Origin: Micromonospora globbae | Lineage (GTDB): Bacteria; Actinomycetota; Actinomycetes; Mycobacteriales; Micromonosporaceae | Length of the DNA: 64,000 nt | Reading direction: 5' to 3' | Assembly: GCF_003610785.1 (NCBI RefSeq) | Contig: NZ_RAQQ01000018.1 | Coordinates: forward strand, 1-64,000 | Part shown: positions 46,601-53,047 of the stretch, piece after piece | Layout of the letters: each line of letters starts with the position of its first letter | Position numbering within the stretch: position 1 is the stretch's first letter | Made by a program: the position numbers and the translations under genes | The notes under the pieces: model-generated | Told to the model about the DNA's origin: nothing | Databases searched by the model: none | What the model saw: the letters and a program-made list of their open reading frames with translations, nothing else

Positions 46601-46770
46601 CCGACCGAGATGAGCCGGACGGTGGCCAGCGCGATGACCGCGGCGACGGGCACGACCAGGATCAGCGCCAGCTTCGACCGGATCCGGGCGTCACGCAGCC
46701 GGGGCAGTCGACGACGCGCCGGCCGGGCACTCGCACGGTTCTCGGGCAGAGTCGTCGGTCCGGTGCTCAC
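43621..46770 (-). CDS. cvnA: Conservon sensor kinase-like protein CvnA with nitrate/nitrite-sensing domain
   Basis: The 1049-residue protein has a membrane helix near residues 32-50 and an extracellular four-helix NIT-type sensing domain (about 60-310). A second helix (about 335-355), HAMP, a phosphoacceptor-like region (AMFLNLARRSQTLVDRM, then LDHLATRMRR) and an ATPase lid with LVAELLDNATRFSPPN and EDRGLGL follow. The last roughly 370 residues are Pro/Ala/Thr-rich and probably disordered. CvnA proteins act through the downstream roadblock/DUF742/GTPase genes and not a response regulator. The start is GTG 46770. Confidence 0.92.
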   Translation of the reverse strand: MSTGPTTLPENRASARPARRRLPRLRDARIRSKLALILVVPVAAVIALATVRLISVGQGALDATQARSLTQLAVDVSALTQDLHAERMAAAEYLAAPQQQADAYNLRVRETQQRVDAYREERRRVGDDVPAALRERLAAIDAHLETLDSTRQEVLDRRQMAIAEAVLRYGVILDDLVSYGDGLAQLPGSERLADARRAVAAFARAKAAVAEEEAVAFTALSAGQLDEEQFSSFVATLTSQQEALLAFSLTADPAQQALVNSTVSGDAVGLADRVAADITRSVGQRPFVTAAAATAAIGAVNDLMRWAEIQLQDALFAQTDQARSDVIQQALIESVLVLLTLVIAVTLAVVLARSLNDSLRRLREGALSVANHDLPDAVQRLQNMGSVGEGGVDEIVRQVRDPINLTNRDEVGQVATAFNVVHREAVRIAAEQAALRTSVSAMFLNLARRSQTLVDRMIGELDAIERGEEDPKRLAQLFELDHLATRMRRNDENLLVLAGADSAVPRRDDALLVDVLRAAQSEVELYNRIEFGTVDTDISVAAHAVNDVVRLVAELLDNATRFSPPNTIVVADGRRIRDYVLIQIEDRGLGLTDEQLDSLNRRLAAPPTVDVAAFRLMGLAVVSRLAARYGIRVELRRNVEGGTVAQVTLPNSTVVLPTHRGREQTLTRPRQPMAVEQAPHTPVALAEPRTGLTSAATLTSQWRTSAPAPAPWQSPMDAQDGAPAVSAGGLTATPPAAPPAPATPPARPAYAGGLADNPTAAHPTLAPLPRRSPATSATDLSSAAGLPLGPTAGPGAAPPAPPVPAAPPPMPAVPPAPVAARPEPAAEAPIFREMEAVWFRSHGNDATAIFTRPQFDEPPAGTPSAAPTTAPVASAAPTVGASAAPAATAPAAPAPPLPTRTPGGSGAVPPPQPPPSYTPPASTAATAASTATTAASTAAPPASATPAASTASSAPDSDAGAWRTAADEGWSRASRAAEPATGGTTRSGLPKRVPQAQLVPGGVEPRGGQQRTRRSPDDVRGLLSAYHRGVQRGRSAGTDQNRTSTKETR

Positions 46771-47219
46771 GACATCGCCTCCGTCGTTTCATCCACGCCT
46801 GAACCGCCGAACCGTGCCGGGCGCGGTGGGCGGCGGCACGCGCGGCACGGCCGCGATTTCATCAGAGACGCTCCTGTTTGGGAAGCCGCAGCCGGGCAGA
46901 TAACGGTCGGACGGCGCGCAACCCCTGATCCGGTCAACTGTTACCTTCAATTCCGCAAGGCCCTGAACTGGTCATGTGACCACAGAGTGGTCGGTCGTGT
47001 GTGGAAAGTGACCGCTTGCAAACGCCGTACGTCACCAACATGTGGGACGGCCGTCCCGAAACGACCATCCGCGCACGCGCTTGACCGCAGCGCCCGCCGT
47101 TGGCAAGGTTTTGCAGGCTTCGCGCACACCGTACGGCACACCCTTCCCGTCGCTCCACTGAGGACGGAATAGTGGCGGTGACCGGGCAGCGCCCCCGCGC
47201 CCCGCACCTGGAGGACGAC
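46771..47219. promoter_or_regulatory. Divergent region between cvnA and a solute-binding lipoprotein gene
   Basis: The 449-base gap holds the promoters of the conservon and the binding-protein gene. A 14-bp palindrome tggtcatgtgacca (46969-46982) is followed by further GGTC/TGACC half-sites up to about 47015. The AT content is locally higher (46955-47045) than elsewhere. These look like operator and promoter positions, but the factor is unknown. No small gene was supported. Confidence 0.45.
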
Positions 47220-48401
47220 TTGAGCCCCATCCGCTCCGCGACCCTCGCCGCGCTCGCATCCGTCGTGCTCGCCGGCACACTCACCGGTTGCCAGTTCGGC
47301 GACGACGAGGTGGCGGCGAGTCCGATCGTGATCGCCGCGGACCTCGAACTCTCCGGCTCCGCCGCGCCGATGGGCAAGGCGTACCAACGCGCCCTGGAGC
47401 TGAAGGTCGAGCAGCTGAACGCCTCCGGTGTGCTGGCCGGGCGGCGGATCGAACTGCGGGTGAAGGACAACCGGTCCGACGCCAGCGAGTCGCTGCGCAA
47501 CATCGGCGACTTCAGCAGCGACCCACAGGTCAGCGCGATCATCATGGGCAGTTGCAACGAGTGCGTGATCGGCGCGGTGCGGACGATCAACGAGAAGCGG
47601 ATCCCGACGATCGCGCTCGCCACGTCCGACGCGGTGGCCAACCCGGTGGCGGAGCGGCGGTACGTCTTCAAGCTCGGCCCGAACGCCGACGACAACGCCT
47701 CCGCCCTCGCCAGCGAGCTGATCCGCAAGAACGTCCGCAAGGTGGCGCTGCTGCGCAGCGACGACGACTACGGCCGCGAAGGGGCGACCGCGCTGCAGGG
47801 CGAGTTCGACAAGGCCGGCATCAGGCTGCTCCGCGAGGCCACGGTGAAGCCCACCGACACGGACGTCAACCAGCAGATCGCCTCGCTCACCGCGCGCAAG
47901 CCCCAGGCGCTGGTCCTCTGGACCTCGCCGGAGCAGGCCGCCCTCGCCGCCACCGCGGCCCACGACGCCGGGTTCACCGGCTCGCTCTACCTCGACGCCG
48001 GGGCCGCCGGTGACCTCTTCCTCGGCGAGTCCGCCAAGGCCACCGAGCGGGCGACCCTGATCTTCACCCAGACCATGGTGATCGACGACGTCATCGCCAC
48101 CACGCCCGCCAAGGCGGCCCGCCGGCAGTGGTTCCAGGACTACACCGCCCGGTTCGGCGGCTACAACGGCGGCTCCTCATTCGCCGCGGACGCGCTCCAG
48201 CTCATCGCCGACGCGCACCTGCGCGCCGGCGGCCCCGCCGACCGGGTCAACCGGAACGGCATCCGGGACGTGCTGGAGACGTCCCAGCTCGACGGCCTCT
48301 CCGGCCCCATCCGGATGACCCCGGACAACCACTCGGGGCTGATGCCGCAGGCGCTGACGACGCTCGTGGCGCGCAACGGGCGCTGGCGGTTGGCGGGTTG
48401 A
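47220..48401 (+). CDS. LivJ-like substrate-binding lipoprotein
   Basis: The 393-residue protein starts at TTG 47220 (GGAGG six bases upstream) with a lipoprotein signal ending GTLTGCQF (lipidated Cys near residue 22). A type-1 periplasmic-binding fold of the branched-chain amino-acid (Peripla_BP_6) class follows, with SAAPMGKAYQRALEL, SSDPQVSAIIMGSCNE and ALLRSDDDYGREG. No permease or ATPase of this class is adjacent. It may serve a distant importer or present a ligand to the divergent CvnA sensor. The latter is only suggested by position. Confidence 0.82.
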   Translation: MSPIRSATLAALASVVLAGTLTGCQFGDDEVAASPIVIAADLELSGSAAPMGKAYQRALELKVEQLNASGVLAGRRIELRVKDNRSDASESLRNIGDFSSDPQVSAIIMGSCNECVIGAVRTINEKRIPTIALATSDAVANPVAERRYVFKLGPNADDNASALASELIRKNVRKVALLRSDDDYGREGATALQGEFDKAGIRLLREATVKPTDTDVNQQIASLTARKPQALVLWTSPEQAALAATAAHDAGFTGSLYLDAGAAGDLFLGESAKATERATLIFTQTMVIDDVIATTPAKAARRQWFQDYTARFGGYNGGSSFAADALQLIADAHLRAGGPADRVNRNGIRDVLETSQLDGLSGPIRMTPDNHSGLMPQALTTLVARNGRWRLAG

Positions 48402-48459
48402 CCCGGGCCGGCCGGTGGTAGGTGTCCCGGCCGTGAGCCTCCGTCGCGGGCCGGGTTTT

Positions 48460-48531
48460 GGGTGTGGCCCACCACGCCCGGCTCCGGGCGGTCAGGCTTG
48501 ATCCCTGCGCCGGGCGCGGTGGGCCACACCC
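48460..48531. repeat. Large hairpin, constant-loop family, copy 1
   Basis: Arms 48460-48481 (gggtgtggcccaccacgccc plus gg) and 48510-48531 pair at 21 of 22 positions. The 28-nt loop contains the 24-nt block 48483-48506 (beginning TCCGGGCGGTCAGG, ending TTGATCCCT), which is identical in the hairpin at 58337-58408. The element lies between the convergent lipoprotein and permease genes. The rest of 48402-48673 has no gene that I can support. Confidence 0.85.
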
Positions 48532-48673
48532 TTGGCGCTTCGGCGTCGGGCACGTTCGCGGGCCGGTCTTCCCGGTGGGAAGGCCGGCCCGGCGTCCGTT
48601 GTGGAGGATCTCCCGGGGTGACCCTGATGCCGTCTGGCGGTGTCGTCTGGCTGCCCGGTGGTCGCTGTGGTTT

Positions 48674-49531
48674 TCAGCGGCTGCTCGTGGTTTCGCGGAC
48701 CCAGGGCAGGGCGAGGCGCTCGACCAGCACGACGGCGCTGTACAGCAGGATGCTGACCAGCGCGACCAGCATGATGGCCGCCCACGCGGTGGCCGTGTCG
48801 CCGATGCCCGCGTACTGCTGGATGACGTAACCGAGACCGCCCTCGCCGGCCTGGAACTCACCGATCACCGCGCCGATGGCGGCCAGCGGCATGGCCACCT
48901 TGAGGCCCACGAAGATCTGCGGCAGCGCGGCCGGGAAGCGCACCTTGCGGAACGCCTGCCAGCGGGACGCGTTCCAGGAGAGCACCAGTTCGGCGAGGTC
49001 GGCCGGCGTGGTGGTCAGGCCGGTCGCCGTGGCGAGCACGATCGGGAAGAACGACAGCAGGAACACCATCGTGAGGATCGGCTTCTGGCCCCAGCCGAGC
49101 GCCACCACGAGCAGCGGCCCCAGTGTGATCTTGGGCACCGCGTTCACCGCGACGAGGAACGGGGTGAACATCCGCTCCACCGTCCGGGACGACGCCAACG
49201 CCAGCCCGATGAGGACGCCGGCCACCGCGGAGAGGGCGAACCCGATGAGGATCTCCAGGGTGCTGTCCCAGGTGTGTTCGAGCATCCGGGCGGGCTTGTC
49301 GACGAACGCGGTCAGCACGTCCGCCGGGGGTGGCAGGGCCGCGGGGTGGACCAGCTCCAGCCGGGCGGTGAGCCACCACACCGCGAGCGCGATCAGCAGG
49401 CCGACCGCGGGCAGCAGCGCCGCGCCCGCCCCGGCGACGCGCGCCCGGGCGGCCCCGCCGCCGCGTGCCACCGGTTCGGTCCCCGCGGTCGTGGGTTCGG
49501 TCACCGGCTCCGCCGACCGGACCTCCGTCAT
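48674..49531 (-). CDS. ABC importer permease, SsuC/TauC-like
   Basis: The 285-residue protein has about six helices. The ATPase-contact EAA loop is visible at SWNASRWQAFRKVRFPAALP. This is the nitrate/sulfonate/taurine permease class. It is downstream of its binding protein on the same strand, with the ATPase divergent. ATG 49531 is preferred over ATG 49588. Confidence 0.87.
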   Translation of the reverse strand: MTEVRSAEPVTEPTTAGTEPVARGGGAARARVAGAGAALLPAVGLLIALAVWWLTARLELVHPAALPPPADVLTAFVDKPARMLEHTWDSTLEILIGFALSAVAGVLIGLALASSRTVERMFTPFLVAVNAVPKITLGPLLVVALGWGQKPILTMVFLLSFFPIVLATATGLTTTPADLAELVLSWNASRWQAFRKVRFPAALPQIFVGLKVAMPLAAIGAVIGEFQAGEGGLGYVIQQYAGIGDTATAWAAIMLVALVSILLYSAVVLVERLALPWVRETTSSR

Positions 49532-49625
49532 GTCTCCTCCTTCGGATCGTCCGGCACGGGCCGGGACGCCGGACGGGGTGCGTCCCACCGGACTCCGGTG
49601 GGCGCACCCCGTGTCAACTGAGTGA

Positions 49626-50654
49626 TCAGGCCTTCGGCGTGAGGCTGAAGTCGATGATCTGCTCGGGGGTGATGTTCTGCTTCAGGGTGCCGGCGCCCTG
49701 GAGGATGGCGATGCTCTTGGCCACCCGGCCGCTGTCCAGGGTGCCCAGGGCCGTGCCGGAGTTGCTCGACCGGACGTACCCGGCCATCAGCTGAAGCTCG
49801 GCTGCGGCCGAGGCGACGTTGGTCGCGTCGACGTTCTTCTTCAGGATCTCCGCGGCCTCCTGCGGGTTCGCCAGGCTGTACTCCAGGCCCTTCATGAGCG
49901 CCGCGGTGAACTTCTTCACCATCTCCGGCTTCTCCTTGGCGATCTTCGAGGAGGTGATCAGCACGTTGCCGTAGAGGTCCTGCATCACGTTGCTGTAGGG
50001 CAGCAGGACGGCCTTCTTCTTGGCCACACCCTCGATGGTGGGCTGGCCGACGACGAACTGGCCGATGCCGTCCACCTGGCCGGTGGCCAGCGTCTGGATC
50101 AGCGTCTGCGCGTCCCCGTTCACCCACGTCACCTTGCTGGCGTCCACGCCGGCCATCCGGGCGTACGTCGGGAAGAGGTTGCGGACCACGGAGCCGGGGG
50201 TGTCGGCGAGCTTCTTGCCCTCCAGGTCCTTCGGCGTGGCGATGCTCTTGCCCTCGAGGGTGGCGATGGCGGCCATGGTGCGCTGCTGGATCGCGGCCAC
50301 CGCCACGAAGTCCTTGGCCTGCCCGTTGCCGAGCTGGAGCAGGCCACCGGTCAGGTCGATCGGGCCGAAGTCGGCCTGGCCGCCCACGATGGTCTGGATG
50401 ACGGAGCCGGTGCCCTGGCCGGGCTTGATGTCGACGTCGAAGCCGGCCTCCTTGAAGAAGCCCTTGTCCTTCGCCACCCAGGCGTACGAGTCACGGCCGA
50501 AGTTGCCGAACGAGGTGAGGTAGGTCACCTTCTCCAGTCCGCCCGAGCCGCCGCCCTTGTCGTCGGAGGAATCCGAGCCGCCGCTGCAACCCGCGGCGAG
50601 GGCGAGGACGGTGGCCAGCGCGGCCGCGGCGACCGTACGGGTCAGCCTTCTCAT
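49626..50654 (-). CDS. ABC importer substrate-binding lipoprotein, SsuA/NMT1-like
   Basis: The 342-residue protein starts MRRLTRTVAAAALATVLA with a lipobox LAAGC (Cys near residue 23). A type-2 binding fold of the SsuA/TauA/THI5-like class follows, with VTYLTSFGNFGRDSYAWVA, TIVGGQADFGPIDLTGG and TPGSVVRNL. Candidate ligands are sulfonates, taurine or pyrimidine precursors. The linked LLM monooxygenase favours an organosulfur or similar compound. The first gene of its half-operon, it is divergent from the ATPase gene. Confidence 0.87.
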   Translation of the reverse strand: MRRLTRTVAAAALATVLALAAGCSGGSDSSDDKGGGSGGLEKVTYLTSFGNFGRDSYAWVAKDKGFFKEAGFDVDIKPGQGTGSVIQTIVGGQADFGPIDLTGGLLQLGNGQAKDFVAVAAIQQRTMAAIATLEGKSIATPKDLEGKKLADTPGSVVRNLFPTYARMAGVDASKVTWVNGDAQTLIQTLATGQVDGIGQFVVGQPTIEGVAKKKAVLLPYSNVMQDLYGNVLITSSKIAKEKPEMVKKFTAALMKGLEYSLANPQEAAEILKKNVDATNVASAAAELQLMAGYVRSSNSGTALGTLDSGRVAKSIAILQGAGTLKQNITPEQIIDFSLTPKA

Positions 50655-50922
50655 CAGTGCACCATGTCCTTTCCGACCGGGGCCGGCAGGCCACCGGAGG
50701 GGTTGTGGCGGGGCGCCGGCGAAAGGGGGCAGGCCGGCACCACCGTCGTGAGGGGACTCTTCGCGGGCACAGCGTACGAGAACCCAACCTTTGCGACGCC
50801 AGGCGTTTCGGGTTGCGGAACGGAAACAAACTGACGTCCACCCCGGACGGTGCACTCGGGATCCAGGCGGGCTAGCCTGTGTCGAATTCCTGACCGCCCA
50901 CTCAGGGGAAGGCACGCCGGAG
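50655..50922. promoter_or_regulatory. Divergent promoter region of the importer halves
   Basis: The 268-base gap separates the binding-protein and ATPase genes and must contain both promoters. The stretch 50778-50840 is relatively AT-rich (aacccaacctttgcg, acggaaacaaactgacg) and is the likeliest promoter site. No perfect palindrome was seen. Confidence 0.4.
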
Positions 50923-51708
50923 ATGATCCGACTGTCCGGAGTGTCCCGCACGTTCGACGGCCGTTCGGGCCGCGTCGAGGCGTTGCGGGGGATCGACCTC
51001 GACGTCGCCGAGGGTGAGTTCGTCGCCGTCCTCGGCCGTTCCGGCTGCGGGAAGTCCACCCTGCTGCGGCTGGTCGCCGGGCTCCTGCCGGTGACGGCCG
51101 GCGAGATCACCGTCGCCGGCACGCCGGTCGCCAAGCCCCGGCGGGACATCGCGATGCTGTTCCAGAAGCCCGCCCTGTTGCCCTGGCGTACGGTCCTCGA
51201 CAACGTGCTGCTGCCGGTCGAGATCTTCGGCTGGAGCCGGGCCAAGTACCGCGATCGTGCCCGGCAGCTGCTCGACATGGCCGGGCTCGCCGGCTTCGAG
51301 AAGCGGCTGCCGCACGAGCTCTCCGGCGGCATGCAGCAGCGCGTGTCGCTCTGCCGGTCGTTGATCGGCGAGCCCCGGGTGATGCTCATGGACGAGCCGT
51401 TCTCGGCGCTGGACGCGCTCACCCGCGAGGAACTCTCCGGCGAGCTCCAGCGGGTCCACATGGAGAGCGCCGCCACGATCGTCTTCGTCACCCACTCGAT
51501 CGACGAGGCGGTGCTGCTCGCCGACCGGGTGGTGGTGCTCAGCCCCCGACCCGGCCGGATCCGCAAGATCGTGGACGTGGACATCCCCCGGCCGCGCACG
51601 CTCGGCCGCAACGCGCACCTCGCGGACGTCGCCCGGGTCAGCGCCGACCTGCACGAGCTGCTCATGGAGCGCGACCAGCCGGTGGCCGCCGGCGCGGAGG
51701 GACGATGA
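50923..51708 (+). CDS. ABC importer ATP-binding protein, SsuB/TauB-like
   Basis: The 261-residue ATPase has Walker A GRSGCGKST (about 39-47), Q-loop MLFQKPALLPW, signature LSGGMQQRVSLCRSL, Walker B VMLMDEPFSALDALTRE and switch His VTHSIDEA. The DEPFSALD form and LLPWRTVLDNV are typical of the nitrate/sulfonate/taurine class, matching the divergent permease and binding protein. Its stop overlaps the LLM gene by four bases. Confidence 0.92.
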   Translation: MIRLSGVSRTFDGRSGRVEALRGIDLDVAEGEFVAVLGRSGCGKSTLLRLVAGLLPVTAGEITVAGTPVAKPRRDIAMLFQKPALLPWRTVLDNVLLPVEIFGWSRAKYRDRARQLLDMAGLAGFEKRLPHELSGGMQQRVSLCRSLIGEPRVMLMDEPFSALDALTREELSGELQRVHMESAATIVFVTHSIDEAVLLADRVVVLSPRPGRIRKIVDVDIPRPRTLGRNAHLADVARVSADLHELLMERDQPVAAGAEGR

Positions 51709-52664
51709 CCGTGCGGGTGTCGGTCTTCGTCGAACCGCACCGTGGCGCCACCTACGACGACCAGCTCCGCTTCGCGCGGGCGTCCGAGGCCTGCGGGTAC
51801 GAGGGCTTCTTCCGCGCCGACCACTACCAGTCGATGGGGGACGACCCCGGTCTCCCCGGCCCGACCGACGCCTGGCTGACCCTGGCCGCGCTGGCCCGGG
51901 AGACCGACCGGATCCGCCTCGGCACGCTGGTCACCTCGGCCACCTTCCGGCTGCCCGGGCCGCTCGCCGTGATGGTGGCCCAGGTGGACCGGATGAGCGG
52001 CGGCCGGGTCGAGCTGGGCATCGGCGCCGGCTGGTACGAACGCGAGCACACGTCGTACGGCATCCCGTTCCCGCCCGTCGGCGAACGCTTCGACCGGTTG
52101 GCCGAGCAGCTCGAGGTGGTCACCGGGCTGTGGCGGACCCCGGTGGGCGAGACCTACCGCTTCACCGGCGACCACTACCGGCTGGTGGACGCGCCCGCGC
52201 TGCCGAAGCCGGTGCAGGTGCCCGGGCCCCCGATCATCCTGGGCGGCCGCGGCCCGAAGCGCACCCCGGAACTCGCCGCCCGTTACGCCGACGAGTTCAA
52301 CATGCCGTTCACCTCGGTGGAGAAGACCGCCGAGGCGTACGAGCGGGTGCGCGAGGCCTGCGACCGGGTGGACCGGGCCGGGTCCGGGCGGGCGCCGCTG
52401 GTGCTCTCCGCCGGGATCGTCGTGGCCGTCGGCCGGACCGACGCCGAGGCGCACCGCCGGGCCGCGCCGCTGCACGTGGCGAGCGCGCTGCCGCCCGAGG
52501 ACGCGGTGGTCGGCTCCCCCGCCCTGCTGGTCGAGCGGATCGGCCGGTTCGCGGCGATCGGCGCCACCCGGGTGCACCTGCGCTTCACCGCGATCGACGA
52601 CCTCGACCATCTGGAACTGATCGCCAGCGACGTGCTGCCGCAGTTGGACGGAGTGGACCGATGA
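51705..52664 (+). CDS. LLM-class flavin/F420-dependent oxidoreductase
   Basis: The 319-residue luciferase-like barrel shows ACGYEGFFRADHY near the start, LGTLVTSATFRLPGPLAVMVAQVD, GRVELGIGAGWYEREH and LLVERIGRFAAIGATRVHLRF. LLM proteins use FMN or F420. F420 is common in actinomycetes, and the choice cannot be read here. Overlap with the importer ATPase and the cupin indicates that it acts on what the importer brings in. Confidence 0.87.
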   Translation: MTVRVSVFVEPHRGATYDDQLRFARASEACGYEGFFRADHYQSMGDDPGLPGPTDAWLTLAALARETDRIRLGTLVTSATFRLPGPLAVMVAQVDRMSGGRVELGIGAGWYEREHTSYGIPFPPVGERFDRLAEQLEVVTGLWRTPVGETYRFTGDHYRLVDAPALPKPVQVPGPPIILGGRGPKRTPELAARYADEFNMPFTSVEKTAEAYERVREACDRVDRAGSGRAPLVLSAGIVVAVGRTDAEAHRRAAPLHVASALPPEDAVVGSPALLVERIGRFAAIGATRVHLRFTAIDDLDHLELIASDVLPQLDGVDR

Positions 52665-52969
52665 GCAACGTGACCGACGGCATCGAACTCGGGCCGGTGG
52701 GCCAGGAGGTCGTGTACGAGAACGACCGGGTGCGGGTCTGGCACATCCGCCTCGAACCGGGTGAGTCCCAGCCGCTGCACCGGCACGACCACCCGTACCT
52801 CGTGGTGGCCGTCCAGGGCGCCAAGAACGTCGTGCAGACGATCGACGGCACCCGGATCGACGCCGACGAGCCGACCGGCGGCGTCGTCTACCGGGACCCG
52901 GGCGCCGTGCACATGCTGACCAACGTCGGCACCACGACCTATCTGGCCCGGCTGGTCGAACTCCTCTAG
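52661..52969 (+). CDS. Small cupin-domain protein
   Basis: The 102-residue single cupin has the metal-ligand motif PLHRHDHPYLVV (His-X-His-X(n)) and a second conserved block with DPGAVHMLTNVG. It could be a dioxygenase-like enzyme or a binding protein for a small ligand. It starts in the ATGA overlap with the LLM gene, completing an ATPase-LLM-cupin operon. Confidence 0.85.
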   Translation: MSNVTDGIELGPVGQEVVYENDRVRVWHIRLEPGESQPLHRHDHPYLVVAVQGAKNVVQTIDGTRIDADEPTGGVVYRDPGAVHMLTNVGTTTYLARLVELL

Positions 52970-53047
52970 GGCGGCCGTCCGGGCGGCCGTCACGTTGCGC
53001 GGCGTGCCGGTGGCGATCCGGCGTACCAGGTGCGTAACGTGCCGGAC

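Noticed and set aside
43678-47172. An 1164-codon open frame on the plus strand opposite cvnA
   Set aside because: It mirrors the low-complexity and kinase regions of cvnA, has an Arg/Gly-rich composition, and shows no start signal or domain.
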